A DNA stretch of 64,000 bases from Candidatus Poribacteria bacterium (GTDB lineage: Bacteria > Poribacteria > WGA-4E > WGA-3G), in the NCBI GenBank assembly GCA_022827225.1, contig JAJDTJ010000136.1:1-64000 (forward strand), given 5' to 3'. The number at the start of each line of letters is the position of its first letter. Position 1 is the stretch's first letter. The position numbers and the translations under genes were made by a program. A model generated the notes under the pieces. That model saw only the letters and a program-made list of their open reading frames with translations. It made no database searches and was not told the DNA's origin. Shown one piece after another: positions 8,519 through 16,548 of the stretch.

Positions 8519-10744
8519 ATGCACACTGAAATGTTAAGAAGTATTGAAGATGTCCTATCAATAGAACTCCTCACGCTATTTGATCCAATTGCTGCTTCCC
8601 CAGATGGGACACGACTTGCTGTTGCTGTCCAAAGTTATTCCAGAAAACGCGTAGGAGCTGGAATTGATGATGAGTATCTTCCAACCGGTTTAGATGGCTT
8701 GCAGGAAGGCAGTGAAATTTGGCTTGTTAATGTTCAAAGTGGCGAATCTCGGAATCTCACACCGAACTGGGGAACAAGTTACTGCCCTGCTTGGTCGCCA
8801 GATGGAAAAAGACTGGCTTTTTATTCGGATAAACATGAAACAGCCCAATTGTGGATATGGGAGGTCGGCGAAGATGAACCACAACTCGCGAGTGATGTCA
8901 TGATTCGACCTTTTTTGGCGTTCACACCCCCACCGCTCTGGACACCTGATGGAACGCGTATTATCGTTAGGCTGCATGCAGAAACAGAGATAGGCGAAGA
9001 ACCACCTCCAGACCAAGAAAAGGCATCAGTGTCAGTCTTTACGAGCCCTATTGTTGGACAATCGAAAAATGAATTTCGACCGCGGCGAACCGCATGGTTT
9101 GATGCGAGGTATCGCGCAGACATTGGCATAATAACGGTTGCGACAAGGGAAGTCCAAACGTTAGCGCACGGATTCTACCCATCCGGTATTCGCGTCGCTC
9201 CAGATGGAACATCCGTGGCGTTTATGAGTTTTCAAGGAATAGAAAGTAACTCCCAACTATTTTACGATCTCTATCTTTCACCTCTGAAGGGTGGTCCCCC
9301 GAAATTACTCGCTGACTCGCTGAAATCTGGCTGGGGACTTTCGTTCACTTGGTCGCCAAATGGACGCTACATTGCGTACATGACAGAGGACAAAGAAGCA
9401 AAAGATGAACTTCTCCTCATTTCAACAGTTGATGGTAGCCAGCTGAATCTCACTCAAGACACCGATATTGAACTGACAAATGGTTCGCACCCACCTTTAT
9501 CGCCTTTATGGAGTTCAGATAGCAAACATCTATTCTGGGTTGCGCGAGGCGATCTCTGGCGAATCTCTGTCGCTGATAAAACTGTTGAGAAACTGACAGA
9601 TGGATTTGACCGTCATGTTGTCCGGATTGTTCGTTGTGCCCAAGCAGACACCGTCTGGACACCGAACGACGCTGAAGTGATATACATTCATACAGTACAC
9701 TTTGAAAGTGCTCAACACAGTTTTCATCGCGTCAATCTGAAAACGCTCGAAATTACGCAGTTGGTTGAAGAAAAGCGTAATTACAATCCTATGGGTAGAA
9801 ACATGGATGTAGCACCGCAAACGGGAGACATTTTCTACAGCATTGAGGATGTCCGTCATCCGCCAGATGTGTGGGTAGCGGATGCCAACTTTCAAAATCC
9901 ACGGCAACTCACCCGGCTGAATCCAAACATTGAAACAGAATCGCTCGGCACTTCACAGATCGTCACTTGGCAGACACCCTCTGGCAAGAATCTCAGAGGT
10001 GCCTTGTTGCTCCCACCGGACTACGTAGAGGGTAAATGCTATCCATTAATTACGCAGGTCTACGGTGGTCATTACCTCTCATATCAATTTAACGATTTCG
10101 GCACAGATCGCCACGGGGGCAATTTTCTGCTAACGAACCAAGGTTACGCCGTCCTTCTTCCTGACACGCCTATGGAAACCAACGCGCCTGTCCAGGAGTT
10201 AACAGAGATGGTGCTCTCTGGTATAGATACGCTAATTGACATGGAAATTGCCGATCCTAACCGTTTAGGGATAATGGGACACAGTTATGGCGGTTACTGT
10301 GTCAATGCACTAATTACACAAACACCGCGGTTTGCTGCAGCTGTCAGTAGTGCCGGACGTGGGAATTTAATTAGTTCCTACGGACATTTGACAGAAGAGG
10401 GAGATAGCCAGTGGATTCATTGGACAGAAAGCGGACAAGCCAAAATGGGAGGATCGCTTTGGGAATTCCGGGACCGATATATTGAAAACTCACCGATCTT
10501 TTTCCTTGACAAGGTGGAAACGCCGCTGTTGTTGGTTGTTGGTGCTTTAGATGTTCCTGCTGTCCCACAGGCAGGGGAAATGTTTTCGGGTTTGCGCAGA
10601 CTTGGGAAAAAAGCCGTTTTAGCACGATATGAAGGCGAAGGACACTCACAAGTCACAACATGGCGATACGCAAATATAGCTGACTATTGGCATCGGGTGC
10701 TTTGTTGGTTTGATGAACATTTTCCAGAAGATGATATATCCTAA
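8519..10744 (+). CDS. S9-family (prolyl oligopeptidase-like) peptidase
   Basis: A 741-residue serine peptidase. Residues about 15-480 form a WD40/TolB-like beta-propeller with repeated blades containing SPDG, WSPNG and PDGT motifs. Residues 490-740 form the alpha/beta hydrolase with nucleophile Ser589 in GHSYGG, Asp678 in GALDVPAV and His709 in GEGHSQ, so the catalytic triad is complete. It would cleave short peptides, with the propeller gating access. No signal peptide is evident, so it is probably cytoplasmic. The start is supported by AAAGAAAGG upstream. It sits between the two sigma-FtsZ genes and follows a TIR element. Length and order are normal for the family. Confidence 0.9.
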   Translation: MHTEMLRSIEDVLSIELLTLFDPIAASPDGTRLAVAVQSYSRKRVGAGIDDEYLPTGLDGLQEGSEIWLVNVQSGESRNLTPNWGTSYCPAWSPDGKRLAFYSDKHETAQLWIWEVGEDEPQLASDVMIRPFLAFTPPPLWTPDGTRIIVRLHAETEIGEEPPPDQEKASVSVFTSPIVGQSKNEFRPRRTAWFDARYRADIGIITVATREVQTLAHGFYPSGIRVAPDGTSVAFMSFQGIESNSQLFYDLYLSPLKGGPPKLLADSLKSGWGLSFTWSPNGRYIAYMTEDKEAKDELLLISTVDGSQLNLTQDTDIELTNGSHPPLSPLWSSDSKHLFWVARGDLWRISVADKTVEKLTDGFDRHVVRIVRCAQADTVWTPNDAEVIYIHTVHFESAQHSFHRVNLKTLEITQLVEEKRNYNPMGRNMDVAPQTGDIFYSIEDVRHPPDVWVADANFQNPRQLTRLNPNIETESLGTSQIVTWQTPSGKNLRGALLLPPDYVEGKCYPLITQVYGGHYLSYQFNDFGTDRHGGNFLLTNQGYAVLLPDTPMETNAPVQELTEMVLSGIDTLIDMEIADPNRLGIMGHSYGGYCVNALITQTPRFAAAVSSAGRGNLISSYGHLTEEGDSQWIHWTESGQAKMGGSLWEFRDRYIENSPIFFLDKVETPLLLVVGALDVPAVPQAGEMFSGLRRLGKKAVLARYEGEGHSQVTTWRYANIADYWHRVLCWFDEHFPEDDIS

Positions 10745-10795
10745 CCCAAGTTGCCATCATTGTAGCACAAGCTGTACGAAGTCCTGTAGGTTGGG

Positions 10796-11120
10796 TTGAA
10801 TGGCGTTGAAAACAACCAGAACTTTATCCTCAGTGCCTCCCAATCCCTTACTGCGACATCTAAAATTGGTGCTGCGTTCCTATCACACCACAAACAAGGT
10901 AATCCGTCAAACAACGTAGGTTCTGTATCAGGTAACGCGCGACGCGGAAGATTTTTAGCATTTGGCGAGCTCACCCAAAGTTGGATGGATGCGTCAGATG
11001 GAAGAACAGGGGGCATCGGTTTGAGTTACAAAGGTCACCTCATTGAAGCGGTTTCAAGAGCTTTTTTTGTAGATCCAGATTTTGTGAATAATCTCGGTTA
11101 TCATCCATTTTTTTTAAACC
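10796..11120 (+). pseudogene. Truncated DUF5916 outer-membrane protein remnant
   Basis: About 105 codons aligning closely to an internal DUF5916 segment of the 4864-6879 protein: ENNQNFILSASQSLTATSKI here against RNNQNVILQASQSFTATSNI there, continuing to LGYHPF against LGYYPF. Both ends are missing; there is no signal peptide, CBM9 part or barrel end. The frame then runs into the leader shared by the sigma-FtsZ genes. The order DUF5916 then sigma-FtsZ repeats that at 4864-8308, so this is the decayed half of a segmental duplication. Confidence 0.85.
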
Positions 11121-11171
11121 GCCTCGCAAAAAATCTTGCTCTTTAGGTTAAAAATCAATTGGGGACTGTTT

Positions 11172-12455
11172 ATGCGATACGATTCATTACTATATCCGAA
11201 CTTGACAGATGAAGAACTCATTAGGCGTGCCCAAGCCGGTGATGAGTCTGCATTTACGGAACTCATGTCGCGTTATAGTCCACTTATATGGAAAGTGGTT
11301 ATCGCAAATTCGAGACAACGTCGCGATGCCGAAGAAATTCTGATGGACATCTGGAGATCCGTCTGGGAAAACATCAACGGATTGCGGAGCGTTGAGCGTT
11401 TTGGTGGATGGTTGAAGCGTATCGCTTACAACGCGTGTAAGCGGTACTACACCTCCGCCCAGCATTCGCGGAACGAAATTCCACACACCGATCTAACAGA
11501 TTACATCGATCAAGATGCTGTTGCCCGTTTTCGGGAAACGGAACTCTACGACGATGTTCGAGAAGCCGTGTATCACCTGCCGGATAAAGTGCGGCGTGTT
11601 GCGGTACTCTACTATCTGGAATTGTGGAATATCAGAGAGATCCACGCGGAGCTCGGAATTGCGATAGGCACAATCAAAACGAGGCTGAAACAGACACGCG
11701 AACTCCTGCGCAAGGAGTTCGGTGTCGAACCTGAAAGCGGGAGAACTATGTCAACCAAACGAGAAGAATCGAAACACATTCTACCCAAAATCAAGGTTAT
11801 TGGTGTCGGTGGTGCAGGCGGAAACGCTGTCGAACGGATGATTGAAGCCGATTTGGCAGACGTTGAATTTTACGTTGTAAATGTAGATCAGCAAGCACTC
11901 GAAAAGTGCAAGGAGGCAATACCGGTGCTGATCGGCGTTAACACCACACCGGGGTATTGCGGAGCGGATCCGGAAGTAGGGAAAAAGGCAGCTGAGGAAG
12001 AGAAAGAAAAACTCGCGGCCATCGTTGCAGACGCAGAGGTTGTCTTTATCATTGCTGGAATGGGCGGCGGAACCGGAGCAGGTGCTGCGCCCCTGATTGC
12101 TTCCCTTGCTCGAGAACAGGGGGCTGTAACACTCGGTGTTGTGCCGCGTCCGTTCAATTTTGAAGGTCAACGTCGCGCCGAACAGGCAGAACAAGGATTA
12201 CAAGAGTTTCGAGGAAATGCTGATTCCGTTCTTGTGGTACCGAACCAACGGCTGCTTGACCGGATGGATCGGTCATTAAAGATACCTGAAGCGCTCAGTC
12301 TAAGCGATGAAATGCTGCAAAGTATCACGGAATTTCATTCCAGCACCGGACATAATGCTCCTTTTTCGTGTCGTATTTCCAAGGAAATCGTTTCTATTTT
12401 TCTGCGAATTTTAATTTTAAGCAGTGGCGAACTCGTAGAAAAAGCACAAGACTGA
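11172..12455 (+). CDS. ECF sigma factor fused to an FtsZ-like GTP-binding domain (copy B)
   Basis: Paralogue of copy A. The start at 11172 is chosen over an upstream in-frame ATG (11136) because it matches copy A and has GGGGA ahead of it. The product is 427 residues. Sigma regions 2 and 4 (1-192) differ from copy A at about 13 positions by eye. The FtsZ-like part (203-390) is far more diverged but keeps the T1 loop (GVGGAGGNAV), T3 (CGADPEVGKKAAEEE), a fully canonical tubulin signature GGGTGAG, PFNFEGQRR and PNQRLL. It too ends after helix H7, with no T7 loop. Its last 40 residues (from SSTGHNAP) are unrelated to copy A and include a hydrophobic run, so the 3' end may come from adjoining DNA. 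An in-frame ATG at 11748 mirrors the internal start in copy A. Confidence 0.85.
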   Translation: MRYDSLLYPNLTDEELIRRAQAGDESAFTELMSRYSPLIWKVVIANSRQRRDAEEILMDIWRSVWENINGLRSVERFGGWLKRIAYNACKRYYTSAQHSRNEIPHTDLTDYIDQDAVARFRETELYDDVREAVYHLPDKVRRVAVLYYLELWNIREIHAELGIAIGTIKTRLKQTRELLRKEFGVEPESGRTMSTKREESKHILPKIKVIGVGGAGGNAVERMIEADLADVEFYVVNVDQQALEKCKEAIPVLIGVNTTPGYCGADPEVGKKAAEEEKEKLAAIVADAEVVFIIAGMGGGTGAGAAPLIASLAREQGAVTLGVVPRPFNFEGQRRAEQAEQGLQEFRGNADSVLVVPNQRLLDRMDRSLKIPEALSLSDEMLQSITEFHSSTGHNAPFSCRISKEIVSIFLRILILSSGELVEKAQD

Positions 12456-12810
12456 ACAGGAGACCAACGGTTTCCTATTCTACAGAAGAGGGTGTCTGAC
12501 TAGAAACCGTGGTTATTTCAAAATTGTCCAAACTTTAGTATAATTAGCATACGGGTTCAACCCTTTAGAGATGCTTTGATGAGGATTAAGAATCAAATTC
12601 TTAATCCTCATTCAATTATAGGGTTAGCAGTATGTATTACTAACACTCCGAGATGTTCCACAATCGGTGGTTTATTATCCCTTGGTAATCAGATCCCACA
12701 AAACAACCTCTAAAAAATTCAGTTTTTGCATCTTTTTTTTTTAAAATGCAATCTTTCTACCCAAAATTTCGTCTTTAAATAATAGAAGGTGTAAACTGCA
12801 CCTTATTGAT
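12456..12810. other. Intergenic region with two inverted repeats
   Basis: No gene is seen. An inverted pair CCAACGGTTTC (12464) and GAAACCGTGG (12503) follows the sigma-FtsZ stop and may be a weak terminator. At 12580-12610 a perfect 13-bp stem (TGAGGATTAAGAA) with a 5-nt loop forms a strong hairpin without a T-tract. The remaining sequence is A/T-rich. Confidence 0.5.
12580..12610. repeat. Perfect hairpin, 13-bp stem
   Basis: TGAGGATTAAGAA, loop TCAAA, then the exact complement TTCTTAATCCTCA. With one bulge the pairing extends to TTGA/TCAA outside. No downstream U-tract is seen, so it is not a standard intrinsic terminator; a palindromic repeat or protein site is equally possible. Confidence 0.6.
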
Positions 12811-12923
12811 TATAGTAGATTCCGAAAATATTTGCACACTTTTGTTCCAACGGGCGAGGCAACCTCGCCCCTACGTGGTGCCTTGTGCAAGGACAGGTGT
12901 AATTAATAACGGGTTTTACTATA
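12811..12923 (+). repeat. Terminal-inverted-repeat element, copy 3
   Basis: A 113-bp relative of the 6889 element, from TATAGTAGATTCCGAAAATA to GGGTTTTACTATA. The central palindrome here is GGGCGAGGCAACCTCGCCC, a different hairpin from copies 1 and 2 inside the same frame of end sequences. It ends about 80 nt before the start of the next sigma gene. Confidence 0.75.
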
Positions 12924-13002
12924 ATTGCATAAAACGTGGCTTATGATCAAACTTTTTGGCGAAGGTATACATGAACCAATCTGTTCATTAAGGGGAAATT
13001 TC

Positions 13003-14718
13003 ATGGAAAGAGAAGAAGATGTTCAACTGATTCGCAAAATTTTATCGGGTGACGAGGCTGCGTTTGGCATCTTGGTCGAGAAGTATCAAAAGAGCGTTCA
13101 TGCCCTTGTATGGCGGAAGATTGGCGATTATCACTATGCTGAAGATATTGTGCAAGACGCTTTCCTTCAAGCATACAAAAAACTCTCGACCCTTAAAAAT
13201 CCGAATCAATTTGCCGGGTGGCTCTATGTTATCGCAAATCGGCTTTGCATTGATTGGACGCGAAAGCAGAAGTCACTACGGAAGCGAAAACCTGCGATGC
13301 AATCTTTGGAGGACACACGTCGAGAAGAAATTGAAAAATCCTCTTATACGCACTACATATCAGAGCAGCAGGTAACAGAGAGAACAGAGTATTGCCACAA
13401 GCTTGTCCAAAAACTTTTGAAGAAACTACCAGAGAACGAGCGCACGGTCGTAACACTCTACTATCTTGACGAAATGTCAACGAAAGAGATTGGCAAATTT
13501 TTAGGGGTGTCGGCGAATACAATTGTGAGTCGACTCCATCGAGCGCGAAAGCGTTTACAAGCAGATCAAGAACGCTTGATTCAAGAAGTTCTTGATGATG
13601 TACAGTTATCAGAAAATCTGAAGGAGGATATTGTGAAACAATTAGAAAGTATTCAGAGCACGTTTGATTCATTCATGGCGCAAGCAAAATCCGATCCGAC
13701 ATCCGGGGCGGACATTCTGACAGAGGCACACGACCAGGTTGAAGAAGCCCTTAAGGGTGAAATCACGTCCGAGTTGGCGCATCTCGCTCATGAGATATAC
13801 AAGTATATGGGCAAACCTGGCATAGAAAAAAACGTTTCTCTGCACCGTAGGTATCTGAATGTGGCTTCAGACAATAAGGAACGTTTCTGGTCGCATCGAC
13901 AGTTAAGTGTTAACCTTGCTATGCTTGGGCGGAACAGGGAAGCTATCGAGGAACAGGTTCGGCTTTATCGCTGGGCGTGCGAGCACATGTCAGATGCGGA
14001 TGTGTTATATGTGCTTAGCAGTTGTTTAGAGCACGCTAGATGTTGGAGGGCGGAAGGGCGTATTGATGACTGGGTTCAGCTTTATAACGAGGCATCTCAA
14101 CGCTTAGAGAACCCTGAATTGAGTCGCTACGATCGTTGCAATTTCCTGCAAATCGGATCAGAAATCTTACGCGCTTACGGTCGGTCAGATGAGACGCTTC
14201 TTGGCATGGAAAAGTTGGAACGTTTCAACGACGAACCCGATTGGGAGCATTATTTCAGGTTCTGGTTGGCTGTCCGAACGAATTGGCTCTTGGTGTATAG
14301 TGGACGGGAAGATTGGGATCGTTTCGATCAAGCACTTACGGAAGTCAGCACGTTTATCGAAGGAGAGATGGAAAAACGGGATGCCGGTCATTCTGTAAAC
14401 CTCGGCAACCTTCATTGGGCTGCGCACGACATCGGTTGTTGCTTAGTGTGGTTACAGAAGTATAACGAGGCGAAACGTTTCCTGCAAGTTGCTATTGATG
14501 TGGACGAGGTCAACGATTATGGACACTTCATGCTCGCTGTGAGCATCTGGGCATCTGAACGGAACCGCGAGAAGACTTTACATCATTTAAAATTTGCGCA
14601 TGAGATTGTCCTGGCTGCTTGGAATCGCGGTAAATATTACCAAATGTTCCTTGGGACACCTGAATTTGCGGATGTAAAGGATGATCCAGAGTTTCTGAAG
14701 GCTCTGGGACAGAAATAA
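13003..14718 (+). CDS. ECF sigma factor with long helical, TPR-like C-terminal extension
   Basis: The start at 13003 is preferred because AAGGGGA lies 7 nt upstream; an in-frame ATG at 12925 overlaps the repeat end. The product is 571 residues. Residues 1-95 are sigma region 2 (AEDIVQDAFLQAYKKL) and about 135-195 region 4 (KLPENERTVVTLYYLDEMST, then NTIVSRLHRARKRLQ). Residues 200-571 are an almost entirely helical region with TPR-like pairs (for example NREAIEEQVRLYRWA and YNEAKRFLQVAIDVDE). Sigma factors with C-terminal TPR or SnoaL-type extensions are known, and the extension usually regulates activity in place of an anti-sigma factor. No anti-sigma gene is adjacent. The exact repeat family is not certain. 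Confidence 0.75.
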   Translation: MEREEDVQLIRKILSGDEAAFGILVEKYQKSVHALVWRKIGDYHYAEDIVQDAFLQAYKKLSTLKNPNQFAGWLYVIANRLCIDWTRKQKSLRKRKPAMQSLEDTRREEIEKSSYTHYISEQQVTERTEYCHKLVQKLLKKLPENERTVVTLYYLDEMSTKEIGKFLGVSANTIVSRLHRARKRLQADQERLIQEVLDDVQLSENLKEDIVKQLESIQSTFDSFMAQAKSDPTSGADILTEAHDQVEEALKGEITSELAHLAHEIYKYMGKPGIEKNVSLHRRYLNVASDNKERFWSHRQLSVNLAMLGRNREAIEEQVRLYRWACEHMSDADVLYVLSSCLEHARCWRAEGRIDDWVQLYNEASQRLENPELSRYDRCNFLQIGSEILRAYGRSDETLLGMEKLERFNDEPDWEHYFRFWLAVRTNWLLVYSGREDWDRFDQALTEVSTFIEGEMEKRDAGHSVNLGNLHWAAHDIGCCLVWLQKYNEAKRFLQVAIDVDEVNDYGHFMLAVSIWASERNREKTLHHLKFAHEIVLAAWNRGKYYQMFLGTPEFADVKDDPEFLKALGQK

Positions 14719-14729
14719 GAGAGTTTTGA

Positions 14730-14858
14730 TATTGTAGTGGATCCTAAAAATAAGTAGCCATCTTTGTAGCATAACCTGTTAGGTTGTGCCAGTCTGAATG
14801 CCTGTTATAGGCATTCAGACTATTTGAGTGTGCCCAATTAATTATAGGTTTTACTATA
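14730..14858 (+). repeat. Terminal-inverted-repeat element, copy 4
   Basis: A 129-bp relative of the 6889 element, from TATTGTAGTGGATCCTAAAAA to GGTTTTACTATA. Its central hairpin is different again: AGTCTGAATGCC (14791) with its exact complement ending at 14821. The element ends 13 nt before the ABC permease start and overlaps its ribosome-binding region. Confidence 0.7.
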
Positions 14859-14871
14859 AAAGGAAGCCTTC

Positions 14872-16395
14872 ATGTTAACGGTGCTTATCCGCCGAGAACT
14901 CCTTGACAATCTGATGACGTTCCGCTTTGCCGTAGCTGTCCTCATTATGTTGTTGCTTGTTGTTGCCAATACTGTTGTGGTTCTTAAGGATTATGAGCAG
15001 CGACTGATGCTCTACAACGATGCTGTCAAAATGCATCAACAGCAGCTGCAGGAGAAAAAAACTTATTCAGCAGGCATCACATACGCAGGTGAGTTGCGCA
15101 TCAACCGTCCCCCCAACCCGTTGAGCATTTTCAACACTGGATTCGATAAGCGGATCGGAAACAAGGTAACGGTATCCCATACTTATGTGCCATCGCTGTG
15201 GGATTCCGGGTGGCATGGGTCGAACCCGTTTATGGATATGTTCGTTTCCATGGATATCGTCTTTATCTTCGAGGTGATCCTGAGCTTGTTAGCACTGGTT
15301 TTCGCCTACGATACCCTGGCCGGAGAATATGAGCGGGGCACATTACGTCTGGTTTTGACGCATCCCGTCAGTCGCGGGCATATCCTGCTTGCCAAATACG
15401 TTAGTGCGATGCTCTGCTTACTCGTGCCATTGCTAATAAGCCTGCTCTTTACCGTCATCTTGCTAACGACGACCCCCTCTATTTCTCTGAATACCGATGA
15501 TTTTTTAAGGATCGGCGGAATTATTTTCGCGTCCGTTGCGTATCTGTCGGTATTTTACCTCATGGGGCTGCTGATTTCGGCGGCGACACGTCGAACGGGG
15601 ACTGCGTTGATGCTCGCTATGTTCGTCTGGGGGTTTCTGGTGTTAGTCTATCCAAACGTCATTCTTGCTGTGATCCCTCGCCCTGAGGCACCGCAAGCGC
15701 GCGCCGCCTCCGCTTTTAGTCAAATTGAACAGATGTGGGAGGGAGAATTCGGGAGGGAATGGCGGCATTTCCTCGAAACCGACGCGCTCCCAGGAATAGA
15801 TTGGAATCTTGGACTAAAGGGCAGTGGATCCGAACCTTACGCCTACATGTGGAGGGACCCCCGGACACTACAATACTCCTTTGAAGTTATCCTAGCGTTT
15901 GAAGGGTTTGATGACAAAGAAGAACACAAGATACCTCACGCGCAGAATCATTTCCGTTTTCTCGGTCAGTTGGTTACCCGTACAGCCGACCAGACATGGA
16001 TTATCCGAAAACCTGCGCTGGAGGATATCTTCATTCATCCGGCAAATGTGAAGCGAATCTGGTTGAAACTTTCGCCCGTCGGGTTGTATGATGCTGCAAC
16101 ACAAGCATGGACTGGCACTGACTTGCACGGTGTCAGAGATTTCTTCGACGCAGCAAGACGATACAGGCAGGAAGTGATCAACGCTCTCTACGATAAAGAG
16201 GCGTTTGGATCTCGACAGTGGTTCTCCTCAGACAAAGGCGCAGCGGATTGGAACATTCTCCCACAGTTTTCTTTTCAAAGGGTCGATGTGAACACAAACG
16301 CTAAGCGAGCATTGCTGGATGTAGGCATCCTGCTCATGATGAATGTTGTTATCTTCATCTTGATATTTCTGATTTTCGTCAAAAGCGAAGTATAG
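14872..16395 (+). CDS. ABC-2-type transporter permease
   Basis: A 507-residue integral membrane protein of the ABC-2/DUF3526 type. One helix near the N-terminus (about 19-42) is followed by an outside loop of about 80 residues. A cluster of five helices follows (about 122-265, including VILSLLALVFAYDTLAGEYE and TLRLVLTHPVSRGHILLAKY, a conserved cytoplasmic motif of these permeases). A large extracytoplasmic domain (about 270-475) precedes a last helix (about 483-503). The partner ATPase is not in the window. The following gene is a divergent paralogue, so the two probably form a heterodimer. The substrate is unknown. Confidence 0.8.
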   Translation: MLTVLIRRELLDNLMTFRFAVAVLIMLLLVVANTVVVLKDYEQRLMLYNDAVKMHQQQLQEKKTYSAGITYAGELRINRPPNPLSIFNTGFDKRIGNKVTVSHTYVPSLWDSGWHGSNPFMDMFVSMDIVFIFEVILSLLALVFAYDTLAGEYERGTLRLVLTHPVSRGHILLAKYVSAMLCLLVPLLISLLFTVILLTTTPSISLNTDDFLRIGGIIFASVAYLSVFYLMGLLISAATRRTGTALMLAMFVWGFLVLVYPNVILAVIPRPEAPQARAASAFSQIEQMWEGEFGREWRHFLETDALPGIDWNLGLKGSGSEPYAYMWRDPRTLQYSFEVILAFEGFDDKEEHKIPHAQNHFRFLGQLVTRTADQTWIIRKPALEDIFIHPANVKRIWLKLSPVGLYDAATQAWTGTDLHGVRDFFDAARRYRQEVINALYDKEAFGSRQWFSSDKGAADWNILPQFSFQRVDVNTNAKRALLDVGILLMMNVVIFILIFLIFVKSEV

Positions 16396-16548
16396 GAGAG
16401 TTGTCAGTACGCTCACTGCGTTCGCTTTCAGTCTTCAGTTTTCAGTTAAGCCTTATGGCAGTCGAAAGTGTATTGAATGCCACGAACCCTTAACTGACAA
16501 CTGAAAGGATTACGCAGTAATCCGGACTGATAACTGATAACTATTAAA
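16396..16548. repeat. Intergenic dispersed-repeat patch between permease genes
   Basis: A stretch rich in short CTGA-type repeats: TTGTCAGT, TTCAGTCTTCAGTTTTCAGT and, near the 3' end, ACTGATAACTGATAACTA. The hairpin pair GGATTACGCAGTAATCC is at about 16507-16523. It appears to be non-coding repetitive spacer. Confidence 0.5.
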
